Assembly (NCBI GenBank): GCA_021819135.1
Contig: JAKASE010000016.1
Coordinates: 1-53,035, forward strand
DNA: 53,035 nucleotides
Direction: 5' to 3'
Source: Thermoplasmata archaeon
Lineage (GTDB): Archaea; Thermoplasmatota; Thermoplasmata; Lutacidiplasmatales; UBA184
The notes beneath the pieces were generated by a model that did no database searches, was not told the origin of the DNA, and was given only the letters and a program-made list of their open reading frames with translations. The first letter of the stretch is position 1, and each line of letters opens with the position of its first letter. Below are positions 17,174 to 26,123 of the stretch, piece after piece. The position numbers and the translations under genes were made by a program.

Positions 17174-20086
17174 ATGGATCCCGCGCGCGCCCGACACTGG
17201 CAGGACGTGTGGGCCCGGGCCGGGCTCGGCGTGGGCCGCCGGGTCGCCGGTCGGGGAAAGTTCTTCGCGCTCGTGGCCTATCCCGGTACGAGCGGGTTCT
17301 TCCACGTGGGACACCTGCGGGGCCTCGCGTACGCCGACGCGCTCCATCGGTTCCACCGGATGCGGGGGGAACAGGTCCTCTTCCCGTTCGGGGTCCACGC
17401 CTCCGGCATCCCGGCCGTGACGTTCGCCCAGAAGGTCCGGGACCGGGATCCGATCACCGTTCGGCAGCTCGAGCTCGAGCAGGTCCCGCCCTCGGAGTGG
17501 CCTCGGCTCGAGGACCCGGAGTATGCCGCCCGTTTCCTCGGGGAGACCTACCGGCGGGTCCTGCGATCGATCGGGGCTCTCGTCGACGAGACGACGTACC
17601 TGACCACGATCGATGAGGACTATCGGGCGTTCATTCGCTGGCAGTTCCGGGCCCTCCGGGAGTCCGGCGCGCTCGTCCAGGGCACGCACTACGCCTCGGT
17701 CTGCCCGGTCGACGGTCCGGTCGCGGTCGACCCGTCGGAGACCGACCTCTCGCGCGGAGGGACCGCGGAGATCGTCCGGTACACTTGCGTGCCGTTCGCG
17801 CTGGAGGACGGACGCGTCCTGCTGGCCGCGACCCTGCGCCCCGAGACCCTCTACGGTGTGACGAACATCTGGCTCGCGCCGCGCGAACCGCTCACGGTCT
17901 GGCATCACGGTTCGGGCACCTATCTCGTGGCCCGCAAAGGCGCCGAGCGGCTCGTCGAGCAGCACGGAGGCCATCTCGGCCACGAGGTCGCGGCCGCCGA
18001 GCTCGTCGGACGCACGGTCGAGGTGCCGCTCCGGGGCGGCCGGGTGCCGATCCTCGAGAGCGCGCTCGTCGACCCCACGGTCGGAACGGGCGTGGTGATG
18101 AGCGTGCCGGCCCACGCTCCGGCGGACGCGGTCGCGCTGGCCGCGCTGGACCCGGGGATCCGGGAGAACCTGGGCGCCCCGCCGGTCCTCCTTGAGGTCG
18201 CCTCGGCGGGGGCCCTGAGCCCCTCCGAACGGGCCCTCACCGCCGGTGAGGGCACGCCGGCCGAGCGCGCGCTCCGGGCCACCGGGGTCGGGAGCCTCGA
18301 CGACACCGGACCCCTCGCCGAGGCGACCGAGCGGCTCTACCGGCTCGAGTTCGTCCGCGGCCGGATGGCCGTGCCTGCGCTCGCCGGGGTCCCCGTCCGC
18401 GAGGCCCGCGAGCGGGTCGCCGGCGAGATCCGGGCCGCAGGCCACGGGTTCGAGCTCCAGGAGTTCTCGATCCCCGTGATCTGTCGTAACGGGCACGAGG
18501 TCATCATCCGACGGGTCCCCGACCAGTGGTTCCTCCGCTACTCCGACCCGGATTGGAAGAACGCCACGCGGAGGATCGTCGAGCGGATGACCGCACGCCC
18601 GGCCGAGTACCGGGCCGAGCTCGAGGGGATCCTCGACTGGTTCGACGACCGCCCGTGCACCCGTCGCGGGCGCTGGTTGGGGACCCCGTTCCCCGATGAC
18701 CCGGAGTGGACGATCGAGCCGATCGCCGACTCCACGTTCTACATGGCGTACTACCTCGTCCGCCGGTTCGTTCACGCCGGTCGGCTCCGGACCGAGCAGC
18801 TCACCTCAGCGTTCTTCGAGTACGTCTTCCGCGGGAACGGACCGGGCGAGCCGTCGGTCGACCGGTCCCTCCTGGAGGAGGTCCGGGCCGAGTTCCTGTA
18901 CTGGTATCCGCTCGACTTCAACATCGGCGGCAAGGAGCATAAGCGGGTCCACTTCCCGGTCTTCCTCTACACCCACGCGAAGCTCCTCCCGCCCGAGCTC
19001 GCCCCCCGGGGGATCTTCGTGCACCACTGGATCACCGGCCCGACCGGTGACAAGCTCTCCAAGAAGGAGGTCGGCGCGAAGGGAGGGCGGATCCCCTCGA
19101 TCGAGGGGGCGGCCGCCGAATGGGGACCGGATGCCCTGCGGCTGTACTACCTGATCGCGGCCTCCACCGATCAGGACATCGAGTGGGACTCCTCGGTCGC
19201 GGAAGCGGCGGGGGGACGGCTCGCCGACATCGAGCGCCTGGTCCGGGACGGCTCCGGTCGGGACGACGCGGGGACCCCCGAGCTCGAGTCCTGGCTCGCG
19301 TCGCGGATGCATCGGGCGATCGCGTCCGTCCGCTCGGCCTACGATTCGGCGGACCTACGGGAGGCGGCCGAGGTCACCTGCGTCGGCCTCCCGGCGCTCC
19401 TGCGGCGGTACTATGCTCGCGGGGGCGCCCCGGACCGGATGACCGACCGCGTCGCCCGCGCCTGGGTCCGGTTGCTCTCTCCGATCGCTCCGCATCTCTC
19501 CGAGGAGCTCGGGGAGGGACGGTTCTCCGGTCTGGTCGCGGAGCAGCCGTTCCCCGACATCTCGGAGTTCTCGCTCTCGGCCGTCGCCGAGGCCCGCGAG
19601 CGGTTCCTGGAGCAGGTCGAGGAGGACCTGCGGGCCGTGGTCCGCCCCGCGTCCGAGCGAGGCCTATCCGCGTCGGAGGAGGTCCTCTTCTACGTCGCCG
19701 ACCCGTGGAAGGCGGAGGTCGAGCGGTGGCTCCGGGAGTCGCTCGACCGGGGCGAGACCCCCAACATCCGCCGGATCATCGAGCGTGGCGCCTCCCATCC
19801 CGAGGTGGACGCGCACCGCGCGGAGCTTGCCCGGTACGTCCAGCGGGTCGCCCCCCTCGTCCGCGGCGAGCCGCCGTCGGGAGGGCCTCCGGTCGACGAG
19901 ATCGAGACCCTTCGGGCCGCCGAAGGGTACCTCGCGCGCCGATTCGGGTTCCGGTCCGTCTCCATCCTCCGGGAGTCGGAGGCGGCGGCCCAGGACCCGC
20001 TCGGACGCCGCGAGCGCGCCCGGCCCGGCCGTCCGGCATTCTTCCTCGTGGGCGAACGCTCCCGCCCCGCTGGGGCCACTCGGTAG
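17174..20086 (+). CDS. leuS: leucyl-tRNA synthetase, archaeal type
   Basis: The 970-residue class I synthetase charges tRNA-Leu. The HIGH-type signature is HVGH at residues 44-47 and the KMSKS-type loop is KLSKK at about 627-631. Between them lies the CP1 editing domain with the T-rich hydrolytic region, and the archaeal/eukaryal CP core with the WFDDRPCTRRGRWLGTPFP segment. An anticodon-binding helical domain and C-terminal extension complete it. A TATA box 25 nt upstream fixes the ATG at 17174. The gene converges on dcd with a 33-bp gap. Length and layout match the archaeal rather than the bacterial form. Confidence 0.95.
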   Translation: MDPARARHWQDVWARAGLGVGRRVAGRGKFFALVAYPGTSGFFHVGHLRGLAYADALHRFHRMRGEQVLFPFGVHASGIPAVTFAQKVRDRDPITVRQLELEQVPPSEWPRLEDPEYAARFLGETYRRVLRSIGALVDETTYLTTIDEDYRAFIRWQFRALRESGALVQGTHYASVCPVDGPVAVDPSETDLSRGGTAEIVRYTCVPFALEDGRVLLAATLRPETLYGVTNIWLAPREPLTVWHHGSGTYLVARKGAERLVEQHGGHLGHEVAAAELVGRTVEVPLRGGRVPILESALVDPTVGTGVVMSVPAHAPADAVALAALDPGIRENLGAPPVLLEVASAGALSPSERALTAGEGTPAERALRATGVGSLDDTGPLAEATERLYRLEFVRGRMAVPALAGVPVREARERVAGEIRAAGHGFELQEFSIPVICRNGHEVIIRRVPDQWFLRYSDPDWKNATRRIVERMTARPAEYRAELEGILDWFDDRPCTRRGRWLGTPFPDDPEWTIEPIADSTFYMAYYLVRRFVHAGRLRTEQLTSAFFEYVFRGNGPGEPSVDRSLLEEVRAEFLYWYPLDFNIGGKEHKRVHFPVFLYTHAKLLPPELAPRGIFVHHWITGPTGDKLSKKEVGAKGGRIPSIEGAAAEWGPDALRLYYLIAASTDQDIEWDSSVAEAAGGRLADIERLVRDGSGRDDAGTPELESWLASRMHRAIASVRSAYDSADLREAAEVTCVGLPALLRRYYARGGAPDRMTDRVARAWVRLLSPIAPHLSEELGEGRFSGLVAEQPFPDISEFSLSAVAEARERFLEQVEEDLRAVVRPASERGLSASEEVLFYVADPWKAEVERWLRESLDRGETPNIRRIIERGASHPEVDAHRAELARYVQRVAPLVRGEPPSGGPPVDEIETLRAAEGYLARRFGFRSVSILRESEAAAQDPLGRRERARPGRPAFFLVGERSRPAGATR

Positions 20087-20119
20087 ATCCGGCGTTCGCC
20101 GGCGAGGGCCGAGCTTCGT

Positions 20120-20692
20120 TCACCGACGCCGGCGGCTCCCGCCGGGGGTCCGTCGATTCGGGAAATTGAGGTACATCCGGGACGGGGTCGGGTGGGCCGA
20201 CACGCGGCGGTACTTGGCCGATCGCTTGGACGAGTAGCTCCGCTCGACCGGACCCGAGATCTCGAAGTAGATCAGCTGGCCGACCGGCATCCCCGCGTAG
20301 ATCCGGACGGGGATCTTCACGCTCATCTCGAGCGTCCAGTAGTTGCAGAACCCCTCGTCGCCCTTGCCCGCGGTCGAGTGGATATCGATCCCGAGCCGCC
20401 CGACGCTCGACTTTCCCTCGAGGAACGGCACGAACCCGTGGGTCTCCGTGTACTCCTCGGTGACCCCGAGATAGAGCTGGCCGGGAATGAGGACGAAGCC
20501 GGTCTTGGGGATGCGGAACTCCTCGGAGGGGTTCGGCCGACGGGCATCGAGGGCCGCCGTGCGGTAGACCGTGAGGTAGGGGCCGAGGTGGACATCATAG
20601 GAGTTGGTCCCGAGGGACTCGTCGCGGAACGGCCGGATGACGATCCGGCCCTCCTCCATCGCCGCACGGATCTTGGCGTCCGAGAGGATCAT
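20120..20692 (-). CDS. dcd: dCTP deaminase
   Basis: The 190-residue trimeric enzyme deaminates dCTP to dUTP, or to dUMP in bifunctional archaeal forms. It has the N-terminal ILSDAKIRAAMEEGRI, the active-site GKSSVGRLGI and the LEMSV segment with the glutamate expected to activate water. The basic C-terminal RRTPGGSRRRR is a short lineage-specific tail. A strong TATA-like element, CTATTTAAG at 20722-20730, lies about 32 nt upstream, inside the last codons of the MEMO-family gene, so dcd can be transcribed on its own. Mono- versus bifunctionality cannot be decided from sequence here. Confidence 0.93.
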   Translation of the reverse strand: MILSDAKIRAAMEEGRIVIRPFRDESLGTNSYDVHLGPYLTVYRTAALDARRPNPSEEFRIPKTGFVLIPGQLYLGVTEEYTETHGFVPFLEGKSSVGRLGIDIHSTAGKGDEGFCNYWTLEMSVKIPVRIYAGMPVGQLIYFEISGPVERSYSSKRSAKYRRVSAHPTPSRMYLNFPNRRTPGGSRRRR

Positions 20693-20721
20693 GCCGGGCC
20701 GGGCGCGCCGAGCCTCCCGAC

Positions 20722-20730
20722 CTATTTAAG
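20722..20730 (-). promoter_or_regulatory. TATA-like box of dcd embedded in the upstream gene's end
   Basis: CTATTTAAG overlaps the stop codon of the MEMO-family gene and lies about 32 nt upstream of the dcd ATG, giving a leader of only a few nucleotides. It is one of the most AT-rich spots in the region. Confidence 0.55.
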
Positions 20731-21585
20731 GGCGGACGCGGCCGGAGCGCGCGCGTCGAGGGTGAGGGCCGCATACCCCACCACGTCGCGCATCGGCGCG
20801 ACCTCTCCGGAGTGCCCCCAGCGGTGAAGGTGGGGGGTCAGGTCCCAGTCGCGCGTAGCGGCGAGGAGGACCGTGGTCGGCGCGATCCCGCACATCGAGA
20901 TGTCGAAGCGCTGTACCGTGTCGTACAGGCGACGCGGGTCGCGGGCGAGGATTGCGTCGATCGCGCGGTGGTCGAGCCGGTCCGCGGTCTCGGCCGGGAC
21001 GTAGTGCGAGAAGTCCGTCGAGGCGATCAGGAGGACGTCCCGGTCCGCCACCGCCGCGCGCACGACCTCCGCCACCTCCTCGAGGAACGCATACGGCCCG
21101 AATCCGACCTCGAGCGCGACGAACCTCGGCTTCGGAAGAACGTACTCGAGGAACGGCAGCTGGACCTCGATCGAGTGCTCGCGCGCGTGCGCCGGCTCGT
21201 CGATCTCGAGGGGCGGCCGGTCGAGCGCTCGCACGAGGTCGTGGTCCACCGCGGTGGGGCCGAGCGGGGTCGCCCACGCTCGGTCCGAGAGCGACGCGCC
21301 CCGGCTCGCGCCGTGGTGGTCGACGCCGAGGACGAGGACCGATTGCGGGGGCCGGTCCTGGGCCACGCGGAGGTAGGCGTGGGCGGCGATCGCGCCGGAG
21401 TACTCGTAGCCCGCGTGCGGAACGATGGCCGCACGCACCGTGCGGGTCTTCGCCCGCTGCGGAGGAGGGATCCCGCCCGGACCGCGGGGGTCCCGGAAGC
21501 ATCGCTCGACCTCGCGGGCGAGCGCGGTGCCGTCCGCCGGATAGAACTGTCCCGCGACCGCCGGCCGTCGTGGGCCCTCGGTCAT
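20722..21585 (-). CDS. MEMO1 family protein
   Basis: The 287-residue protein belongs to the MEMO/AmmeMemoRadiSam family, related to extradiol dioxygenases. Conserved features are the N-terminal RRPAVAGQFYP, VPHAGYEYSG, LGVDHHG, REHSIEVQLPFL, STDFSHY and CGIAP. Human MEMO1 has been linked to copper and iron redox chemistry; archaeal members often sit near AMMECR1 and radical SAM partners, neither of which is seen here. It follows the HIT gene by 6 bp, so the two probably form an operon. Biochemical role unknown. Confidence 0.92.
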   Translation of the reverse strand: MTEGPRRPAVAGQFYPADGTALAREVERCFRDPRGPGGIPPPQRAKTRTVRAAIVPHAGYEYSGAIAAHAYLRVAQDRPPQSVLVLGVDHHGASRGASLSDRAWATPLGPTAVDHDLVRALDRPPLEIDEPAHAREHSIEVQLPFLEYVLPKPRFVALEVGFGPYAFLEEVAEVVRAAVADRDVLLIASTDFSHYVPAETADRLDHRAIDAILARDPRRLYDTVQRFDISMCGIAPTTVLLAATRDWDLTPHLHRWGHSGEVAPMRDVVGYAALTLDARAPAASALK

Positions 21586-21591
21586 GGCCGG

Positions 21592-22017
21592 TCACGCCCC
21601 GGAAAGCTCGGCGACGACCGCCCGGGCATCCTCGTCCCCGAGTCGGGTCCGCGCGCCGGCCCGGAACGGGTTCCCGCCGTCGTAGCGGGGGATCACGTGG
21701 AAGTGGGCGTGGAAGATGATCTGTCCCGCGTTCGCTCCGGCATTCAGGGACACGTTGTAGTCGGACGCGAGCCGCTCCACCCGGCGGCAGACCTCGTCGA
21801 GGGTCCGGATGAGGGCCATCTGGTCGTCGAACGGGAGGTCGGTGAGTCGGGCGCCGTGCCGCTTCGGGATCACGAGAAGGTGCCCCCGGGTGAACGGGAA
21901 GAGGTCGAGGAACGCGAGGGTGTTCTCGTCCTCGTAGACGATCCACGCCGGGGCCCGGCGCTCCACGATGTCGCAGAAGGCGCACCGCTCGGCCCGCGGA
22001 GGCGTTCGGGCGTCCAT
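21592..22017 (-). CDS. HIT family hydrolase
   Basis: The 141-residue histidine-triad protein has the motif HAHFHVIPR and an N-terminal CAFCDIVER with a Cys pair typical of the Hint/HIT group. HIT proteins hydrolyse nucleoside phosphoramidates or dinucleoside polyphosphates; the substrate is not known. The ATG at 22017 is chosen over 22065 because a TATA-like box (22039-22047) lies about 26 nt upstream, so translation from the upstream ATG would begin before the transcript does. It is the first gene of a HIT-MEMO operon and is divergent from the sedolisin gene. Confidence 0.9.
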   Translation of the reverse strand: MDARTPPRAERCAFCDIVERRAPAWIVYEDENTLAFLDLFPFTRGHLLVIPKRHGARLTDLPFDDQMALIRTLDEVCRRVERLASDYNVSLNAGANAGQIIFHAHFHVIPRYDGGNPFRAGARTRLGDEDARAVVAELSGA

Positions 22018-22038
22018 CGACGCGCCAATCCGGCGGTC

Positions 22039-22047
22039 GGTAAAGGG
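22039..22047 (-). promoter_or_regulatory. TATA-like box of the HIT-MEMO operon
   Basis: The minus-strand CCCTTTACC is centred about 26 nt upstream of the ATG at 22017. Confidence 0.5.
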
Positions 22048-22072
22048 TTGACGCGGCGAGGTCATAGAAGGG

Positions 22073-22081
22073 GCTTTTACG
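22073..22081 (+). promoter_or_regulatory. TATA-like box of the sedolisin gene
   Basis: GCTTTTACG is centred about 27 nt upstream of the ATG at 22104. Together with the HIT promoter it forms a compact divergent promoter of 86 bp between start codons. Confidence 0.5.
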
Positions 22082-22103
22082 GAGTGACCTCCTCGTTACA
22101 CCG

Positions 22104-24476
22104 ATGCGAACGTCGCCGAACCGGCCCGGGACGGCGGTCACGGCGACGCTGGCCGTCCTGCTGGCCGTGACCGCCACCCTGTGGGTCGCTCCGGTCGGTC
22201 GTGGCGGCCCCGCGGTGTCGGAGGGGTCCCCCGCCCCTGTCGGCGACGGACCGCTCGCCACGGACGCGGTCCCCTTGTCTACGGGGGTCGTCGGGCAGCC
22301 GCTCGCCGGTGCCTATCCTGTCGCCCTGACCTTCACCCTCGAGCCGTCCCATCCCGCGGCGCTCTCGACCTTCCTTTCCGCCGTCCAGGATCCCGGCTCG
22401 CCCGAGTACCACCACTTCCTCACCCATGCCGAGTACGTCGCCGACTACGCTCCCTCCCCCGTTTCGCTCTCGGTCGTCCTTGCCGCGGTGCACGCGGCGG
22501 GAGCCACCTCCGTGACGGTGGCCGCGGACCGGGCCGCCGTCATCGCCACGATGCCCGCGTCCTCGGCGGAGGCGCTCCTCGGCACCCCGTTCGTCCGGTA
22601 CGGCTCGTCCGGGTCGATGCCGCTGTACACGGTCCCGGGTCCCCTCGCCCTTCCCCCGACCCTGCGTTCGGTCCTCTCCGGGATCGACGGGCTGAGCGAT
22701 TCGCCGGTCCACGGGGTCCTGCCCAACCTCTCGGTCGTCTCGGTCCATCCCCTATCGGAGGCGCCCGGGACCCCCGGCTCGGGGCTCTTTGTCTACGACA
22801 ACGGGACAAGAAGCCAGTGGTTCCTGGGCTCGGATTTCACCGAGGCGTACGGGGCGAGCGCGCTGTTCCCGGGCGGTGCGGTCCCGAACGCGACCTTCCC
22901 GACCGGGGTGGCGGTCGCGACGCTGCTCGCGAGCGGGTACAACTCCACGACGGGCACGAACCTTCCCCCATGGGACCCGGCCGTCCTCGACCCCTACTTC
23001 AACCAGACGTTCCCGTCCGGCTGGCCGCTTCCGAGCCTCACGGGGGTACCGGTCACGATCGGCACCTCCACGCCCCCGCTTCCGGGGACGTTCGGCGGCG
23101 TGAACGACACCAGCCTAGACGAGACCGAGAACTCCCTCGACCTCGAAATGGCCGGGAGCCTCGCCCCGGGCGCTCATCTCTACAACTTCTACATCTCGGG
23201 CAGTATCGAGGTCGGGACGAGCTCGGCGGCGCTGCTCGCGTCGTACTTCGCGCAGAGCCTGTCGGAGGCGCTCGCCTACAACTACTCGCCGGCGCACCTC
23301 GGGGTGGTGTCGGCGTCGTTCGGCCTCCCGGACCTCAACAGCTCCTTCTGGGACACTGAGCTCGGCCAGGCCGCCGCCGAAGGGGTGACGGTGGTGGTCG
23401 CGAGCGGCGACCAGGGGAACGCCCCCGACTCGCTCACGGGTCGCACCGGGGACGGTCAGTGGCCGACCTGGCCGGCGAGCGCGTCGTTCAACAGCTCGGG
23501 GGCGATCGCGGTCGGCGGGGTCAACCTCTCCCTCAGCGGCCGCCCCACCACCTTCTGGAACGGGACGTCGCTCACCCTGGGCTTCGACGCGAACATCACC
23601 GGGATCGGGTCGACGTCCGCGTGGTACGACTCGCCCGCGTATGTCGCCGCCTACAACGCGAAGGTGGCGGGCACGGAAGGAGGCATCAGCACGATCTTTC
23701 CCGAACCGAACTGGCAGTTCCGGTCCGCTGCCCAGCCGGCGATCGTCAACGCGACCGTCGCGCAGGGTTTCAACGCCCTCCATCGGGCCGAACCGGACGT
23801 CGCCTTTCCTGCGAACGACACGATCGCCACCGTCTACGCCGACGCCTCCGGGCAGATCTACTTCGCCCTCCTCGAGGGGACCAGCATCGCCGCCCCCATG
23901 TTCGCGGGGCTCCTCGCCGACATCGTCAACGTCGAGAGCGCGCGCGCCCCGAGCGGATGGGCACCGCTCGGGTTCCTCGACCCGACCCTCTACCGGATCG
24001 CGAGCTTCTACGCGGAGAACCCGACGGTCCTCGGCTCCCCGTTCCTCGAGGTCGACACCGGACACAACTACGTCTTCTCGGCCTCGGCCGGATGGGATGC
24101 CCTCACCGGGTGGGGCGGTATCGACCCGGTCGCGTTCCTCGCCTCCTACGGGAACGCCACGATCCGGGATTACGCGTACACCGGCCCCTCACCGGGTCTG
24201 CCGCCCCCCTCTTCCGGGTCTTCGCAGACGGTCCCCTGGCTCGAGCTCTCCGTCATCGTCGGCGTGGGGCTCGCGGTCGCGATCGTCCTGATCCTCGTGA
24301 TGGTCCGGCCGCGCCGGTCCACGGGCCCGGTCCGGGTGCCGTACGGCGCCACCACCGGCGCGATCCCCCCGGTGGTTCCGGGGGGGACCTATCCGGGCTC
24401 GACCTTCCTCTGTCCGTTCTGCGGCGGGGTGCGCCCCGCCGAGCCGGTGCGCTGTCCGCAGTGCGGGGCGTACTGA
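22104..24476 (+). CDS. membrane-anchored S53 sedolisin protease with C-terminal zinc ribbon
   Basis: The 790-residue protein has a signal peptide (about 1-32), a pro-kumamolisin activation domain with SPEYHHFLT (to about 210), and a sedolisin catalytic domain. Catalytic residues fit the family: E342 and D346 (E-x3-D), D436 in ASGDQG as oxyanion residue, S594 in GTSIAAP, and a calcium-site-like DALTGWGGIDP near the domain end. A Pro/Ser linker leads to a transmembrane helix (about 712-735), then a short basic tail ending in a zinc ribbon, CPFC (770-773) and CPQC (784-787), which should be cytoplasmic. Sedolisins are usually acid-active serine-carboxyl peptidases. The start is leaderless by its TATA box. 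Many N-x-S/T sites suggest glycosylation of the outer domain. Confidence 0.93.
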   Translation: MRTSPNRPGTAVTATLAVLLAVTATLWVAPVGRGGPAVSEGSPAPVGDGPLATDAVPLSTGVVGQPLAGAYPVALTFTLEPSHPAALSTFLSAVQDPGSPEYHHFLTHAEYVADYAPSPVSLSVVLAAVHAAGATSVTVAADRAAVIATMPASSAEALLGTPFVRYGSSGSMPLYTVPGPLALPPTLRSVLSGIDGLSDSPVHGVLPNLSVVSVHPLSEAPGTPGSGLFVYDNGTRSQWFLGSDFTEAYGASALFPGGAVPNATFPTGVAVATLLASGYNSTTGTNLPPWDPAVLDPYFNQTFPSGWPLPSLTGVPVTIGTSTPPLPGTFGGVNDTSLDETENSLDLEMAGSLAPGAHLYNFYISGSIEVGTSSAALLASYFAQSLSEALAYNYSPAHLGVVSASFGLPDLNSSFWDTELGQAAAEGVTVVVASGDQGNAPDSLTGRTGDGQWPTWPASASFNSSGAIAVGGVNLSLSGRPTTFWNGTSLTLGFDANITGIGSTSAWYDSPAYVAAYNAKVAGTEGGISTIFPEPNWQFRSAAQPAIVNATVAQGFNALHRAEPDVAFPANDTIATVYADASGQIYFALLEGTSIAAPMFAGLLADIVNVESARAPSGWAPLGFLDPTLYRIASFYAENPTVLGSPFLEVDTGHNYVFSASAGWDALTGWGGIDPVAFLASYGNATIRDYAYTGPSPGLPPPSSGSSQTVPWLELSVIVGVGLAVAIVLILVMVRPRRSTGPVRVPYGATTGAIPPVVPGGTYPGSTFLCPFCGGVRPAEPVRCPQCGAY

Positions 24477-24492
24477 GCCCGGCGCGTCGTCC

Positions 24493-25164
24493 CTACGGGG
24501 GGGTCGCCGAAGGCTCGGCCGTGGCCCCGGCGGGTGTCGGGGGCTCCCGACCGTCGGTCGGCGCCGGGGAGGGACTCCCTTCCTCGGGGACCGGCATCTC
24601 GGAGGTCGCGGGGGGCGCTTCGGGGGTCGGCCCAGGCAGGGGTGCCGGGGCGACCCCGAGCTTCTGCTCGAGATAGCGACGGATCTCCTCGGGCCGGGTC
24701 GACGCGATGCCGAAGTACTCGGCGAAGCGGCGCGTGGTCGTGAGCTGAAGGGTCGCGCCCTTCGGCTCGGTGTGGACCAGGCCGAGACCGCGCAGATGCT
24801 GGACCTCCTCGTAGGCGACGTCCCCGACCATCCGGACGAGGACGCTCTGGAGGATCGGCTGGTGGTAGGCGATGAGCGTGAGGGCCCGCAGCGTGCGCGG
24901 CGCCATCTCGACCGGCGTCACCGACTGGACGAACGGCACGTACTGCTCCTCGAGCTGGAGGGCGTACCGGTCCCCCACCCGACGGACCTCGAGGGCCGAC
25001 TGACGGTGGCCGTAGGTCTGCTCGAGGACCCGGACCGCGCGCTGGACCGGCCGGTAGTCGTCGAGCCCGAGCGCCTGGGTGAGCTCCCGCACGCTCATGG
25101 GGCGGCCGCTCGCGAACAGGACCGCCTCGACGCGGAAGACGAGCGGCTCGATCTTCGACGGCAT
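24493..25164 (-). CDS. scpB: segregation and condensation protein ScpB
   Basis: The 223-residue protein has the tandem winged-helix layout of ScpB: VEAVLFASGRPMSVRELTQALG at the start of the first domain and the family motif LRALTLIAYHQPI in the second. A Pro/Ala/Thr-rich disordered tail fills the last 60 residues. It is a kleisin-associated subunit that, with ScpA, completes the SMC condensin ring for chromosome compaction and segregation. The start codon follows the scpA stop by 2 bp, as third gene of the smc-scpA-scpB operon. Confidence 0.93.
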   Translation of the reverse strand: MPSKIEPLVFRVEAVLFASGRPMSVRELTQALGLDDYRPVQRAVRVLEQTYGHRQSALEVRRVGDRYALQLEEQYVPFVQSVTPVEMAPRTLRALTLIAYHQPILQSVLVRMVGDVAYEEVQHLRGLGLVHTEPKGATLQLTTTRRFAEYFGIASTRPEEIRRYLEQKLGVAPAPLPGPTPEAPPATSEMPVPEEGSPSPAPTDGREPPTPAGATAEPSATPP

Positions 25165-25166
25165 GG

Positions 25167-26123
25167 TCAGGGCTCCTCCTCCACGACCGGGGCCCGCGTC
25201 TCCGCGGTCCGGACGATCAGGACCGGGGAGACCCCGAGGCTCTCCTGCCGGAGCTCGATCGAGCGCTCCCGGGCGAGGAACAGCACGGCGAGGAACAGCG
25301 CGACGAGGCGGTCACGTCCCGAAAGCGGGTTCCACAGGCTGAGGAGCGGGAACGGCGTCCCGACCGGATGCTCGAGGGCGGACTGCCAGGCGTCCTCGAG
25401 GTCCTGCTGGGGGATGTCGCCGTGGACGAGGACCTCGGGCGGGGCCCGCTGCTCGTCCCGAAGGCGCTCCCGCAGCTCCTGGATGCGGAGGGAGCGGCGG
25501 GCATCCGCCTCCGCCTCGCCGAACGCCCGCACGAGCTCGAGGAGGGACACCGGACGGGTCTCGGGGTGCCGGACCATCTCGAGCAGCGGGGGCGCCTCGG
25601 CGTTCTCGAGCACCGCGGTGGTCACGTCGACCGCCTCCGGCGTTTCGAGGAGCGGCAGGTACCCGTCGTCCGTCGCCGAGAGGTCGCACGGCGCGTCCGG
25701 GGCCGTCTCGGGGGTCCCGCGGATCTTGAGCAACGCCTCGGACTGCAGGTACAGGATGCTCCAGGCCATGTAGACGAGACGACCCGTGATCGCGAAGTTG
25801 ACGGCTCCGTCCGAGCGCACCCGGTCGAGGTAGGACTGGGTGAACTTCACGAGGTCGATCTCCCAGGGGTCGAACTCCTCCTCCATCACGAGCTCGAAGA
25901 GGAGCGCCATCGCCTTCTGGAACGGGTCCGGGATCACGACGTGGACCCCCTCCTTCAGGTTCTGGACCAGGGCGAGGTACCGCTCGAGGAGCGTGCCGCT
26001 GTCCTCGGACTCCCCGAGGAGCGATCGGTGGAAGACGAGGTAGTTGAGGACCTTCTCGGCGGCGTCGCGGGGGACCGCGTTCGGCGCCGCGAACGCCTCC
26101 GCCTCCGACTCGGAGATCGTCAT
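25167..26123 (-). CDS. scpA: segregation and condensation protein ScpA (kleisin)
   Basis: The 318-residue kleisin has the N-terminal SMC-neck-binding helices around LLERYLALVQNLKEGVHVVIPDPFQKA and EFDPWEIDLVKFT, and a C-terminal winged helix ending in RDRLVALFLAVLFLARER that contacts the SMC head. A less conserved acidic linker in the middle binds ScpB in relatives. Its ATG overlaps the smc stop codon (ATGA), so translation is probably coupled. Acts in chromosome condensation. Confidence 0.93.
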   Translation of the reverse strand: MTISESEAEAFAAPNAVPRDAAEKVLNYLVFHRSLLGESEDSGTLLERYLALVQNLKEGVHVVIPDPFQKAMALLFELVMEEEFDPWEIDLVKFTQSYLDRVRSDGAVNFAITGRLVYMAWSILYLQSEALLKIRGTPETAPDAPCDLSATDDGYLPLLETPEAVDVTTAVLENAEAPPLLEMVRHPETRPVSLLELVRAFGEAEADARRSLRIQELRERLRDEQRAPPEVLVHGDIPQQDLEDAWQSALEHPVGTPFPLLSLWNPLSGRDRLVALFLAVLFLARERSIELRQESLGVSPVLIVRTAETRAPVVEEEP

